A stretch of 64,000 nucleotides of DNA from Marinomonas piezotolerans (GTDB taxonomy: Bacteria; Pseudomonadota; Gammaproteobacteria; Pseudomonadales; Marinomonadaceae), in NCBI RefSeq assembly GCF_003362755.1, contig NZ_QKRA01000010.1, forward strand, positions 48,642-112,641. Reading direction: 5' to 3'. Positions 29,223 through 39,265 of this stretch are shown here, one piece after another. How positions within the stretch are numbered: position 1 is the stretch's first letter; each line of letters begins with the position of its first letter. The notes beneath the pieces are model-generated. The model saw only the letters and a list, made by a program, of their open reading frames with translations. It was not told the origin of the DNA and ran no database searches. The position numbers and the translations under genes are program-made.

Positions 29223-29912
29223 ATGATCAAAACATTACTTCAGCCAGAAATACTCGACGGAACCATCACCATCGACAATGAAGAGGCGCTCGACGTTCGG
29301 TTCTCCTTGACCGCCCCTCTTCTCAGCTTTGCACAAGGTGTTATGTTTGAAGACGGCGATCATCAAATCAAGATTATGATCGCGACAGAGCAAGGACAAC
29401 ACGAAATTCCGTGGGACGGAAAACGCGTAATTTCAAGCATTGAACATAGCAGTGTGTTTAAGCAACAGGTGTTAAAAACACACACGGCTACACGCTTTTG
29501 CAATACCAATGCCGCTATCTTAAAACATATAAACCGCTGCTCGTGTATTGATCCGATACTTAGTGAAAAGCGCCTTATCGGATTTGATTTAAGCTATCCG
29601 GAAATACCTAGAAAACGAGGTGTACTGATTGCAGGAAAATGCTCTCAAGGCTGCGGCTACTGGAGCGTACGCGCTTTTGACGTCGATACACGTCACATTA
29701 ATGAACGTAATATGCTCATCACCTTCCTAAAGAACATTTGCCAATCTGAAGCACTACATTTGCCAGCATGGGAATCGATCATTGATGAACCAAGTCAAGT
29801 TCACACCTTTTATGCTGTTGGATCAAGCAAACGTCAACGAGAAGCGACAAAAAACAAAGTCACTTCTCTTAAAGGAGTTAGTACATTAGACGAGCTCAAA
29901 AGACGCTATTAA
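29223..29912 (+). CDS. Hypothetical protein, 229 residues
   Basis: Not recognised. No signal peptide or membrane segment, so probably cytosolic. Cysteines cluster in the middle (RFCNTN, RCSCID, GKCSQGCGYW), which could bind metal or an Fe-S cluster, but the spacing does not match a motif I know. The C-terminus is basic (SSKRQREATKNKVTSLKG). It converges with the MFS gene and overlaps it by four bases at the stops. Codon use looks native. Confidence 0.7.
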   Translation: MIKTLLQPEILDGTITIDNEEALDVRFSLTAPLLSFAQGVMFEDGDHQIKIMIATEQGQHEIPWDGKRVISSIEHSSVFKQQVLKTHTATRFCNTNAAILKHINRCSCIDPILSEKRLIGFDLSYPEIPRKRGVLIAGKCSQGCGYWSVRAFDVDTRHINERNMLITFLKNICQSEALHLPAWESIIDEPSQVHTFYAVGSSKRQREATKNKVTSLKGVSTLDELKRRY

Positions 29913-31117
29913 CCTCGGCGCATACTGACACCGTCTATATATCCGCGCTTAACCGTCATAAGATATGCTGTCAGCCCTAAAACAAAAGTGAGGATGGCAA
30001 GAGAACCGATGACAACCCATACCCAACCGCCATACTGCCAAAAAGGATCAAGGTAGAAGCCACCAAAGCTGGCACCAAGATAATAGAACACAAGGTACAG
30101 CGACGAAGCACTGGCTTTTGCTTGTTTAGCGTTCTTTGAAACATAGCTGCTAGCCGTAGAGTGACATAGAAAAAAACCAAAGCAGTTAACAAACAACCCT
30201 AAGATAATGCCAACGAGTGAACTATGTAGCGTAATACAAGTACCAGCCATCAACAACGCCGTACCGATCATCATAATACGAGGCTGAGGCATGATAGCCG
30301 CTAGTTTGCCAGAGAATGCAGAGCCAACCGTGCCACTTAAGTAGGTTAGAAAAAGTAAACTCACGTATTTAGCCGATAGGTTGTAAGGTGCCTCTTCTAA
30401 TAAAAAAGTAATATAGCTGTACTGATTAATGAAAATGAAGAAATTAAAACCGCCAATCAAATAGCACAGCACCAATACTGGATTACTGAGATGCAATGTC
30501 ACGTTTGATAAAATGGAGCCAATTCGAAACGGCTTCGCTTTAAACTGTTTAGATGTCGGTAACAAATACGCAAATAAAGCAAAACACAGCAGGCTAATCA
30601 TCGCCATCACAGCAAAGGCACTCGAAGGATCGCGCCACTCGCCGATAAAACCACCGATCAACCGTCCACCAATACCACCGAGGGTATTACCACTGATGTA
30701 TAGTCCAACCGCGACCGCCAAAGCATGTGGAGTGTACTCATCTCCCATATAAGCAACGGCAATGGCAGGTAAGCCTGCAAGAAAGAAGCCTTGTAGCCCT
30801 CGCAATATTAACAGCCAGCTGTAATGCTCAACGAGTGATAACATCATGGTGGTTACAGTGACACCTAGTAACGTCACTACCATAATACGCTTGCGCCCTA
30901 ATGCATCGGACAATGGGCCATAAAACAGCAATGATACGCCAAGCGTAAACGTAGTAATGGTAAAGCTGCTTGCCGCCTCTAGCTCAGAGATCGAAAATTG
31001 CTGAGCAATCATAGGCAGCAAGGGCTGAGTGACATAAACATTTGCGAACACCATAAAAGAGCCAATTACTAACGCTATGGTGCCACGCCAAAATGCCATA
31101 CTTCCCGCTTCAATCAC
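29909..31117 (-). CDS. MFS transporter, YnfM-like
   Basis: 402 residues, 12 predicted membrane segments. The MFS loop signature reads FYGPLSDALGRKRIMVV, and the N-terminal FANVYVTQPLLPMIAQQF and GLQGFFLAGLPAIAVAYMGD are typical of the YnfM/YdhP efflux group. It is divergent from a LysR regulator with a 94-base gap, the same arrangement as ynfM/ynfL in E. coli. This supports a regulated drug or metabolite exporter whose substrate is unknown. Confidence 0.88.
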   Translation of the reverse strand: MIEAGSMAFWRGTIALVIGSFMVFANVYVTQPLLPMIAQQFSISELEAASSFTITTFTLGVSLLFYGPLSDALGRKRIMVVTLLGVTVTTMMLSLVEHYSWLLILRGLQGFFLAGLPAIAVAYMGDEYTPHALAVAVGLYISGNTLGGIGGRLIGGFIGEWRDPSSAFAVMAMISLLCFALFAYLLPTSKQFKAKPFRIGSILSNVTLHLSNPVLVLCYLIGGFNFFIFINQYSYITFLLEEAPYNLSAKYVSLLFLTYLSGTVGSAFSGKLAAIMPQPRIMMIGTALLMAGTCITLHSSLVGIILGLFVNCFGFFLCHSTASSYVSKNAKQAKASASSLYLVFYYLGASFGGFYLDPFWQYGGWVWVVIGSLAILTFVLGLTAYLMTVKRGYIDGVSMRRG

Positions 31118-31211
31118 TATTAAACTCCAGAGCCATGTAAGGAAACCCTGACTATACGCGCAAGCTTATCATCAATATAATATATATAAATTATCAAAAG
31201 GATAATAAACA

Positions 31212-32111
31212 TTGATAGAAATAAAACCTCTTCGTTACTTCTTAGCGGTCGCTGAACGGCTCAGTTTCACGCGCGCTGCTGAGCAGCTACACATCGCTCA
31301 ACCTGCAATCAGTATGGCAATGAAAAAACTGGAGTCTGAACTAGGCGTTACATTATTCCATCGCTACGAACGAAAAGTATCGCTGACCGATGAGGGGCGT
31401 ATCCTAAAAGAGTATGCCAAGAAGGTCGTCCAGGCAGCTGATGATACCGAACTGGCAATGCGAGAACTCGACGGAATGGCGAGAGGAGAGGTTCGAGTAG
31501 GTATCCCCAGCATGCTAGGGTCTTATTATTTTCCGCCCATATTAATGGCGTTTAAGCATCGCTACCCCGATTTAACCTTACGCGTCATCGAAGGCGGCAC
31601 TTGGAAACTGCAACAAATGCTGGAAGCGGGAGAAATAGACCTAAGTGTTATCGTTGCCGAAGCCCCCAATCCTCAATTAGAAACAAGAGCTTTAACCCGC
31701 GAACAAATGCTAGTGGCTGTTAATGCGGATCACCCCTTCGCCCAAAAAGCTGCGATTACACCGGCGGAATTCTTTAAAGAAGAACTCGTCATGTTTAGAG
31801 AAGGATATTTTCATCGTCGAATCATCGACAGGCTAGCACAAGCACACAACATCACCCCTAATATCGGGTTTGAGACAAACCTTATCCCGCTCATCAAATC
31901 AATCATTAAACAAGGATTCGGTGTATCCACATTGCTCGGAATGGTGATTGAAGAAAACGATGAATTAGTTACCAGACCATTCGATAATAATGTCTGGTTA
32001 GACTTGACCATTGCTTGGCGTAAGGGAGGTTACTTGTCAAAAGCTAATCAGGTATTTTTGGAGTTTCTCATTGAGCAAACTGAACAACAAAACCAACGCT
32101 TCAATCAATAA
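31212..32111 (+). CDS. LysR-family transcriptional regulator, TTG start
   Basis: 299 residues. The winged helix-turn-helix is clear: FTRAAEQLHIAQPAISMAMK followed by LESELGVTLFHRYERKVSLT. The rest is the two-lobed LysR effector domain. The start codon is TTG at 31212, nine bases after AAGGA; no ATG is available before the DNA-binding helix. It is divergent from the YnfM-like exporter and very likely controls it. An AT-rich imperfect palindrome (TTATCATCAATAT... near 31168-31197) in the gap may be the operator. Confidence 0.92.
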   Translation: MIEIKPLRYFLAVAERLSFTRAAEQLHIAQPAISMAMKKLESELGVTLFHRYERKVSLTDEGRILKEYAKKVVQAADDTELAMRELDGMARGEVRVGIPSMLGSYYFPPILMAFKHRYPDLTLRVIEGGTWKLQQMLEAGEIDLSVIVAEAPNPQLETRALTREQMLVAVNADHPFAQKAAITPAEFFKEELVMFREGYFHRRIIDRLAQAHNITPNIGFETNLIPLIKSIIKQGFGVSTLLGMVIEENDELVTRPFDNNVWLDLTIAWRKGGYLSKANQVFLEFLIEQTEQQNQRFNQ

Positions 32112-32174
32112 CGGGCTCTGTTGTCAGTTTTAGGCTTCACTTAAACGACCAGTTGTCCAACTGTATAATGACAC

Positions 32175-33224
32175 TTAAAGCAGATCAGACAATCGGCTTC
32201 TTGGCGACATTTTTGCCTCGATACGACGGCAAACATCTGTTCGATGAAACAACGCTCCGCCGATAAATCCAAAAAAGCTACCCAGTACAATGTCGATAAA
32301 TCGATATTCAAGCAGCAACGAAGCGCTCATCCCCAAAGACGTCATTTCCGCCATAATCACGGTTAGTGGCGTAATAAAAATGACAGCTAAGCCATAATTT
32401 TTAACGATAAGGTAGTCAACGATCGCTTGAAATGCGCAAATACATAAGGCTAAAACAAGAGGAGACGGATCAAAAGAAAACAACAACGCTGCTAGTAACA
32501 TCCCTAGAGTCGTTCCGACCACTCGGTGAACATTACGATGCCACACCATTCGAAACGTCGCCCCTTGCATTATGGCCGCACATGAAATCGGCACCCAGTA
32601 AGGATTATTCATACCAATCCATAATGCGAACCCATAGGAAGCACCAAGAACACTACTGGTTAATGCTGCTTCAATGATCAATGCATTGACTTGCGGATCT
32701 ACTGTAATTTCTTGAGGCTCTGCTTTATGTGCTTGAGTAACAACACTGTAGACAAATGCAGCGAGCACCGCCCACATTCCCCCCAAAGCGATTAACCCCA
32801 CTCGATTTGAAACGGCACCTAGATCAAACGGCATCGCAAGCGCAACACAAGACGCTAATATAAAAAAGAAGCTACCTGGCGGCGGCAAGCGATAATACCG
32901 TGTTATCAAGATCACAAGAAAAGCAATCGCCGTTAGCGCAAATGGTGGCAACCAAGGCAATACTGTTGAGAGTGTTGCCAACGTTAAACATGCCATAAAA
33001 CCAAAAGCACACAGACTCATAGTAAGCATACGAGACGCCGTACGATCACCACTCATATAGAGGAAAACCATCGCCCCAAGACTGGACAGTAGAGCCTCAC
33101 CAAAAGTATTCGTAAGTGCACCAAATATAGCAGGCAAGCCGATGACAAATCCCGTCACTAGCGGCAGATGCCAAGGGCGAGCCACCTTATTTAGCGATAA
33201 TAAGTCTTTCAATATTGAAGACAA
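32175..33224 (-). CDS. FUSC-family membrane protein
   Basis: 349 residues with about ten hydrophobic segments and few charges, fitting the FUSC (fusaric-acid resistance protein-like) family. The block NNPYWVPISCAAIMQGATFR with HRVVGTTLGMLLAALLF is the family signature. Such proteins are linked to export of aromatic acids or polyamines, usually with membrane-fusion partners, none of which is encoded nearby. Function remains general. Confidence 0.82.
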   Translation of the reverse strand: MSSILKDLLSLNKVARPWHLPLVTGFVIGLPAIFGALTNTFGEALLSSLGAMVFLYMSGDRTASRMLTMSLCAFGFMACLTLATLSTVLPWLPPFALTAIAFLVILITRYYRLPPPGSFFFILASCVALAMPFDLGAVSNRVGLIALGGMWAVLAAFVYSVVTQAHKAEPQEITVDPQVNALIIEAALTSSVLGASYGFALWIGMNNPYWVPISCAAIMQGATFRMVWHRNVHRVVGTTLGMLLAALLFSFDPSPLVLALCICAFQAIVDYLIVKNYGLAVIFITPLTVIMAEMTSLGMSASLLLEYRFIDIVLGSFFGFIGGALFHRTDVCRRIEAKMSPRSRLSDLL

Positions 33225-33289
33225 AGAAATCTCCCACTGATGTGAAGCAAATTAAGATGCGTATAAATACGTCGAAATTTTAACCTATG

Positions 33290-33871
33290 TCACATCGCAA
33301 ATGGTGCAACGCCTATTAATAAAGGGTGCAAAAACACCCCAAAGACACCATAAGCGATGACGCCTACCACAACAGCAATAAAATCATACTTCGCATTTGG
33401 AGCCTCATAAGTCACTCCTTGTTCTCTATCGCGGCGTTTTGAGATGGCATAGTCCGCCACAGCCCAGGCTAAAAAGCTACCAAATAACAACACGTCTGCC
33501 GAGGTTCCATTACTAATAAGATGAGCAAATGCCCAGAGCTTCACCCCAATCAACATCGGGTGACCACCCATTTGCTTCATTTTCGAATACGGCATTTTTG
33601 CTACCGCTAAATATATAAACGCAATGAGGATCAGTAGTGCCGCGACATGACGCGACCACAATGGCGGGATCCAGAGTAATTCAGCACTGTAACGCGCGTA
33701 GCCGTACCCCATAATAGTGGTCACGAAACCAACAATGGCGACAGCGCTATACAATAACTTCCAGTTTGAAGCACCCAGTTGCTCGATCATAGACTCTCGC
33801 CACTCTGGCGCAAATGCTCGAACCGAATGCACACCAAGAAACAACACCAACCCGACTAACAAGAGCGCCAT
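33290..33871 (-). CDS. NnrU family membrane protein
   Basis: 193 residues, about six membrane segments. The pattern HSVRAFAPEWR near the N-terminus and the central MGGHPMLIGVKLWAFAHLISNG (PH-x-x-G-x-K-L-W-A-x-A-H) are typical of NnrU. Members occur near nitric-oxide reductase and carotenoid genes and resemble methyltransferase-like isoprenylcysteine enzymes, but biochemical evidence is thin. The second ATG (33871) is chosen because AAGGAG lies six bases before it, whereas it abuts the ATG at 33877. Confidence 0.85.
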   Translation of the reverse strand: MALLLVGLVLFLGVHSVRAFAPEWRESMIEQLGASNWKLLYSAVAIVGFVTTIMGYGYARYSAELLWIPPLWSRHVAALLILIAFIYLAVAKMPYSKMKQMGGHPMLIGVKLWAFAHLISNGTSADVLLFGSFLAWAVADYAISKRRDREQGVTYEAPNAKYDFIAVVVGVIAYGVFGVFLHPLLIGVAPFAM

Positions 33872-34217
33872 GCCCATCTCCTTAATTTCAATATTGCCTG
33901 TTTGGCCCTTTGATTTTTCCCATTATATAAGTGTTGGCCTTTTAACCCTAGCAATGAAATGCCAATCACCCCATTCGTTAAATAGCGTCTTACATCACAT
34001 TACGAATGCCGACCCAATAGACTGTTTTCTAGACGTAATACCCACCCATTTAGACGCTGAAAGATTAAGCTTTTTGTAAACATTTCAAAGGTTTACCAAT
34101 GATCCCCATTCTTTTCATTATCACGACATCAAAACCACATTATTAAGCACATAAATCATTAACATTGGCACATGCCGTTAACGCACACTAATAATCAATG
34201 GATTAGATTAAATTCTT
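33872..34217. other. Intergenic region upstream of opgGH, no gene seen
   Basis: About 345 AT-rich bases between the divergent NnrU gene and opgG. It should hold the promoter of the glucan operon. No clear -35/-10 pair, operator or stable hairpin is recognisable. Confidence 0.5.
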
Positions 34218-35789
34218 ATGTTTAAAACTAACTTTACGACGTTTCTTGTACTTTTTCTGACCTCATCGTTGATGAGTGCTGCCGTCCAAGCAGAAACTAA
34301 TACAGGGCATTCTCTCCACCCCTCTGATACCCAAAATGCCAATACAGATTCTCCTACCGAGGGATATCGATTTACTCAAAAGACTGTCATTGAGATGGCG
34401 AAGCAGTTAGCCAAAGCACCAATGCAACCTCCAAGCAAAGCCCCCTCTGCATTGAATGCATTAGATTATGACACCTATCGGCAAATTAACTTCCAACAAA
34501 ACCAAGCTGTCTGGGGTGATTCTCCGACCCAGTTTTCGATTCAACTGTTCGCACCTGGCTTTTTATATAAGGATCTTATTGAAATTGATGCAGTTGAAAA
34601 TGGCCGAGCATTTCCTATCGAGGTGACGCCTAAATCCTTCAACACCCCAAATCAAGAAATCAACGCACTATTAACAAAAGTCGGCAAGTACGCTGGATTA
34701 CGACTTCACTACCCTATCAATAATAAGAGTTACAAAGATGAGTTTATTGTCTTTCAGGGTGCCAGCTATTTCCGCGCAGTCTCGAAAGGACAAAACTACG
34801 GCGTATCGGCTCGAGGACTAGCGATCGATGTCGCTCAACCAAACGGCGAAGAATTTCCGATGTTTCGACATTTCTGGATCGAGCGCCCCTCAATTTCCCA
34901 AACAGCGATTGTGGTTCACGCCCTACTCGACAGTGAGCGGGTAATAGGAGCCTATCGTTTCGGCATATTTCCTGGGTCACCAACTCGTGTAGACGTTAGC
35001 GCCACACTCTTTCCACGTGAAAATATCGAACACATTGGTCTCGCTCCACTTACTTCTATGTACATGTTTAACAGCACTTTGAATCAGTCAGATATTCCCG
35101 ACTATCGCAAAGCAGTGCATGATTCGGAAGGCCTACAAATCCATACAGGGTCTGGTGAAATGCTTTGGCGCCCACTTAATAACCCTTCTGATCTGCAAAT
35201 AAGTGCTTTTATTGATCAATCACCAAAGGGATTCGGACTGATTCAGCGCCATCGTCAGTTTGACGATTATCAAGATCTCGAAGCGACGTATCAGACTCGA
35301 CCTTCTATCTGGGTTAAACCTTTAAATGATTGGGGAGAAGGACACGTAGAGCTCGTTGAAATCCCCTCTAACTCGGAAGCCAATGATAATATCGTCGCCT
35401 ACTGGCAGCCCAAGGGAGGCCTAGTAAAAGATCAACCCTTTACATTTTCCTATCGATTAACGTTACCAAATGATACGCCAGCGTTGGCTAGCAAAGCTCA
35501 TGTTGCCCGCAGCGCATATGGCAAAAAACTTGGCAGTACAAATGAAGAGTTTGTTATTGATTTTAGCCATATCGATATCGACGCTCTTGATTCGATTTAT
35601 ATAGACAGCAACACATCCGCTGGCAAAATTCTGGAAGCACACTTGACTCCAAACCCTTATCAAGACGGTATTCGTACATACATCAGCTTTGACCCTGAAA
35701 ACGCGGACTCTGCAGAGCTTCGAGTGCAACTTAAGCAAGATGGTAAACCGCTCGCTGCCACATGGTTATATCGATGGTTAAAAGAATGA
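34218..35789 (+). CDS. opgG: Periplasmic glucan biosynthesis protein G
   Basis: 523 residues (E. coli OpgG 511). The signal peptide ends near AAVQAE, so the protein is periplasmic. Family blocks include LDYDTYRQINFQQNQAVWGD, YFRAVSKGQNYGVSARGLAI and FPMFRHFWIERPS. OpgG acts on the beta-1,2-glucan backbone and its branching after OpgH exports it. Its stop codon overlaps the start of opgH in an ATGA, consistent with coupled translation. Expression is normally raised at low osmolarity; the control site is not visible here. Confidence 0.95.
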   Translation: MFKTNFTTFLVLFLTSSLMSAAVQAETNTGHSLHPSDTQNANTDSPTEGYRFTQKTVIEMAKQLAKAPMQPPSKAPSALNALDYDTYRQINFQQNQAVWGDSPTQFSIQLFAPGFLYKDLIEIDAVENGRAFPIEVTPKSFNTPNQEINALLTKVGKYAGLRLHYPINNKSYKDEFIVFQGASYFRAVSKGQNYGVSARGLAIDVAQPNGEEFPMFRHFWIERPSISQTAIVVHALLDSERVIGAYRFGIFPGSPTRVDVSATLFPRENIEHIGLAPLTSMYMFNSTLNQSDIPDYRKAVHDSEGLQIHTGSGEMLWRPLNNPSDLQISAFIDQSPKGFGLIQRHRQFDDYQDLEATYQTRPSIWVKPLNDWGEGHVELVEIPSNSEANDNIVAYWQPKGGLVKDQPFTFSYRLTLPNDTPALASKAHVARSAYGKKLGSTNEEFVIDFSHIDIDALDSIYIDSNTSAGKILEAHLTPNPYQDGIRTYISFDPENADSAELRVQLKQDGKPLAATWLYRWLKE

Positions 35790-37942
35790 TGGATATGAAT
35801 AAGCTAACAGGACGCTACGCACTTCCCAAAGAAGCAAAGATAGGTATGCCTCGGCAACAGGTCAATGACCGCTCGCAACGGTCAAAAAGACAAGTACAGA
35901 GCTTTTTTATTAGCACTATCGTTGCCCGTCTATTTGTGATTGCAGCAACATGTGGGCTAACCACCTATGGTGCGAAAGAAATGTATGAAGTACTAAACAC
36001 TAATCAAATCACCTCTATCCAGTGGCTATTCTTAGTGCTTTTCTGCATCAACTTTTGCTGGATTTCATTCGCATTCAGTCAAGCCACTCTAGGCTTACTC
36101 TATAAGGCAATCGCCTCGCTCTGGAAGCGTCGAGAACAAGACCCTGAAGGTATTACTGCAATACTAGTACCTGTTTATAACGAAGACCCCCTATGCATTC
36201 GAGCCCGTATCGAGGCTATGCGCGATGACCTTGTTAAAAATGCACCTGGAAAATTCGCATTTTTTATTCTAAGTGATACTAATCGTGCTCATGCCTGCAT
36301 CAAAGAAAAACAAATTTTCCATCCTGTTCTAAACGACAAAAAAGCCAAATGCCCTGTCTATTATCGACGCCGTTTTAACAACGCAGAGCGTAAAGCTGGC
36401 AACATAGCCGATTGGGTGACACGCTTCGGCGCACAATATGATTGTATGATCATACTCGATGCAGACAGCTTAATGAGCTCTCAATGCTTATTGTCTTTGA
36501 CTAGAAGAATGGCAGCGGAACCGACGCTCGGTTTAATACAAACCTTACCAAAACTCATCCGTGGCGATACTTTATACAGTCGCCTCCAGCAATTTGCCAA
36601 TCAGTGTTTTGGCCCCATCTATGCCGCAGGCCTAACCGCGTGGCATGGCAATGCTTCAAATTTTTGGGGACATAACGCAATCATTCGTATTCGAGCGTTC
36701 GCAGAGTCCTGTGGTTTACCACTGCTCCCCGGAAAAGCACCATTTGGCGGACATGTCATGAGTCATGATTTTATCGAAGCGGCCTTATTACGCCGTGCTG
36801 GCTGGGGCGTTCGATTTGATACTGATTTACAAGGCTCCTATGAAGAAGCGCCACCATCTCTCATAGACGTCATGGTGAGAGATCGCCGCTGGTGCCAAGG
36901 CAATTTGCAACACAAGGCGTTTCTAACTGCGAAAGGTCTGCATTTTGCCAGTCGGATACATATATTGACTGGAATCTTTGCCTATCTTAGTGCTGTTTTT
37001 TGGTTTGCACTGATCATTGTAGGCTTTGCATTAGCGGTACAAGCCCATTTTGTCAGACCTGAATACTTCAGCAACCCGTCACTGTTCCCGAATTGGCCAG
37101 TATTCGATTTCGAGCGAGCTCGCGCACTGTTTATGCTATCCATGGCCTTGGTGTTAGCACCTAAAATATATGGCTGGCTCAGTGCATTGCTGAATATCAG
37201 ACAATGCTTAAAATTCGGTGGCCCCATTATGTTGACGCTCGATACTTTAGTCGAAATCATTATTTCAGCGTTATATGCACCAGTCTTGATGTTCGCGCAA
37301 TTTCTCGTCGTTGTGGATATTCTAAAAGGCCGTGACAGCGGTTGGAAGCCACAGTCTCGTGATGATGGCGCATCGACTTGGAAGGAAACTGCTCGGGCAC
37401 ATGGGCACCACACCCTTTTCGGCCTGCTCTTAGCAGCAGGTGCTTTTTATCTTAGTCCACAGCTATTTTTTTGGTCATTGCCGATTACCTTCGGGTTACT
37501 GTTCTCCATTCCATTGTCATGGCTTAGCGGCGGTCTTGGCAGGGGCAATTACGTAGCCAAAATGGGGGTTTTAAAAGGGCCTGACGAACGTAACTCTCCC
37601 CTTATTGTAAAAGAGTTTGAACAAAAACTTCACTCACTGATACAGCAAGCACAGCCGTTTAATGAAGCCAATGAAGAGCAGATGCTAAAATCCTATTTGT
37701 ACGACTCAGAATTGTACGATTGGCACTTAGCGCAGCTTACCGAACAAGAAGAGTCAGACTTTAATAGGAATGAAATCTGTGCTGCGTGGCAAATTGAGAA
37801 TAATAGCGACTTGGACAGTCTTCTTAAAAATCTCAATGAACAGGAGCGCCTCGCGATATTAAGGAAACGTTCTTTATTTCTTTCAATGAAAAAGTTTTTC
37901 TATATGGAGCAACAACCGTCTTTACAGGCAAGCGCGTCATAA
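35786..37942 (+). CDS. opgH: Glucans biosynthesis glucosyltransferase H
   Basis: 718 residues, inner-membrane family 2 glucosyltransferase that polymerises UDP-glucose into linear glucan and exports it. Two spans lie in the N-terminal ~110 residues. The catalytic domain has VYNEDP, the metal aspartates in LDADSLMSS, SHDFIEAALLRRAGWGV and VMVRDRRWCQGNLQH. Several spans follow. It is shorter than E. coli OpgH (847) because the long N-terminal cytoplasmic region is much reduced. The frame opens at 35762; the ATG at 35786 overlaps the opgG stop and is chosen. Confidence 0.94.
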   Translation: MMDMNKLTGRYALPKEAKIGMPRQQVNDRSQRSKRQVQSFFISTIVARLFVIAATCGLTTYGAKEMYEVLNTNQITSIQWLFLVLFCINFCWISFAFSQATLGLLYKAIASLWKRREQDPEGITAILVPVYNEDPLCIRARIEAMRDDLVKNAPGKFAFFILSDTNRAHACIKEKQIFHPVLNDKKAKCPVYYRRRFNNAERKAGNIADWVTRFGAQYDCMIILDADSLMSSQCLLSLTRRMAAEPTLGLIQTLPKLIRGDTLYSRLQQFANQCFGPIYAAGLTAWHGNASNFWGHNAIIRIRAFAESCGLPLLPGKAPFGGHVMSHDFIEAALLRRAGWGVRFDTDLQGSYEEAPPSLIDVMVRDRRWCQGNLQHKAFLTAKGLHFASRIHILTGIFAYLSAVFWFALIIVGFALAVQAHFVRPEYFSNPSLFPNWPVFDFERARALFMLSMALVLAPKIYGWLSALLNIRQCLKFGGPIMLTLDTLVEIIISALYAPVLMFAQFLVVVDILKGRDSGWKPQSRDDGASTWKETARAHGHHTLFGLLLAAGAFYLSPQLFFWSLPITFGLLFSIPLSWLSGGLGRGNYVAKMGVLKGPDERNSPLIVKEFEQKLHSLIQQAQPFNEANEEQMLKSYLYDSELYDWHLAQLTEQEESDFNRNEICAAWQIENNSDLDSLLKNLNEQERLAILRKRSLFLSMKKFFYMEQQPSLQASAS

Positions 37943-37971
37943 CTAGAAGGCCGCCTAAGGCGGCCTTCTAG
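37943..37971 (+). terminator. Hairpin terminator of opgGH
   Basis: Strong GC-rich stem CTAGAAGGCCGCC, loop TAA, GGCGGCCTTCTAG directly after the opgH stop. The T run is weak. Confidence 0.75.
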
Positions 37972-38152
37972 TATTATCCAACATCAAGAGCCAGACTAGA
38001 TTTTGCTCGCTGCAGCAAAACTACTCAGTTACATAAGACGAAGATCACAGCGCTGAATCATATTAATCAAGCTGCAAATGTTACTAACACTCTTTTTTAC
38101 ATCGCTATAGCGCTATAATGCCATTCCTTAGCCAAACATCACGAAGGAAAAC

Positions 38153-39265
38153 ATGGCTGATCATTTTCATCACGAGCCACTCAACTTAACCCCTGTTATG
38201 CCACCGACAGTTTTCCGATGGTTACTCGTTTTGGCTGCGGTTAGCTTTTCGGCTATTTGGTCCATAGACGTTAGTAGCGGGATTATCTCTTCGTTTGATG
38301 CCGCTGCATACCCCATCTGCGTCTCATCATTTCTGGTAACGCTTGCACTAAGCTTTATTCTCAAACGGCAACTTACAGTACTCCATTTCGTTACCTATGC
38401 GACGGTCGCGGGCTATCTAATTAGTACTAGTGCTTGGCATCATTTAGCAGAAAACGGAATCTTCTCGAATTCTACACAATGGCTCGGGTTAAATTATGTG
38501 GTTGCCTATTTATTTCTTGATGTTCGCAAGGCTGGAGCGGCCACAATTGTTGTCTTTATCACGACCCTTGGAGCCCATTTCGCCGCACTAATACAACATA
38601 ACACTTTAAACGAGGCTCTAGGGGTTGTGGCAAATATCGCGGTCGCCAATATTATCTATATGGCACTGCTTTGGACCGTATTAAAAATGCGCGTAAATGG
38701 AGAAATCATTCAACAAAAAGCGCAAGCAATGGAAGAGCATGCTCTTTTTGATCCATTGACCAGAATTCGCAATCGAAGAAGTTTAGAACGAGAAATGGAT
38801 GCTGCAGACCAACGCTGGCATCGCAAGGGTGAACGATATTCTATCCTGATCATCGATATTGATCATTTTAAACAAATCAATGATTTACATGGCCATATGG
38901 AAGGTGACCAAGTACTTCGCGACTTTGCAGACACCCTCACTAAGCAATTACAATCTAATCAGTTTTTTGGTCGATGGGGGGGTGAAGAGTTTATCATTCT
39001 GTCTCGAATGGACTCACAAAAAGACGTCTTTCAGCTAGCACAGCACCTGCGGGAAACTGTCGAACGCATGCAATTAAGACAAATGATGAAAATCACAATC
39101 AGCATCGGCATGAGTCATTGTGAGGAGGCATCGAACCTAGTTCAAGCCATGACCATTGCAGACCATAATTTATATGCAGCGAAGCATAGCGGACGTAATA
39201 AAGTTATGGATAGCCAAGCTGCTGAGGCATTGACTCGTATACGTCAGGAGCCATCTCCTACTTAG
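38153..39265 (+). CDS. Membrane diguanylate cyclase (GGDEF)
   Basis: 370 residues. Residues ~20-185 form six hydrophobic segments, a 6TM sensor of unknown signal. Residues ~200-355 form a GGDEF domain with LFDPLTRIRNRRSLE, the active site GRWGGEEF (GGEEF at 276-280) and YAAKHSGRNKV. The RxxD inhibitory site five residues before GGEEF is absent, so product inhibition through it is unlikely. It should synthesise cyclic di-GMP from two GTP. The ribosome site GAAGGAAA precedes the ATG. It ends overlapping the convergent MFS gene by eight bases. Confidence 0.93.
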   Translation: MADHFHHEPLNLTPVMPPTVFRWLLVLAAVSFSAIWSIDVSSGIISSFDAAAYPICVSSFLVTLALSFILKRQLTVLHFVTYATVAGYLISTSAWHHLAENGIFSNSTQWLGLNYVVAYLFLDVRKAGAATIVVFITTLGAHFAALIQHNTLNEALGVVANIAVANIIYMALLWTVLKMRVNGEIIQQKAQAMEEHALFDPLTRIRNRRSLEREMDAADQRWHRKGERYSILIIDIDHFKQINDLHGHMEGDQVLRDFADTLTKQLQSNQFFGRWGGEEFIILSRMDSQKDVFQLAQHLRETVERMQLRQMMKITISIGMSHCEEASNLVQAMTIADHNLYAAKHSGRNKVMDSQAAEALTRIRQEPSPT

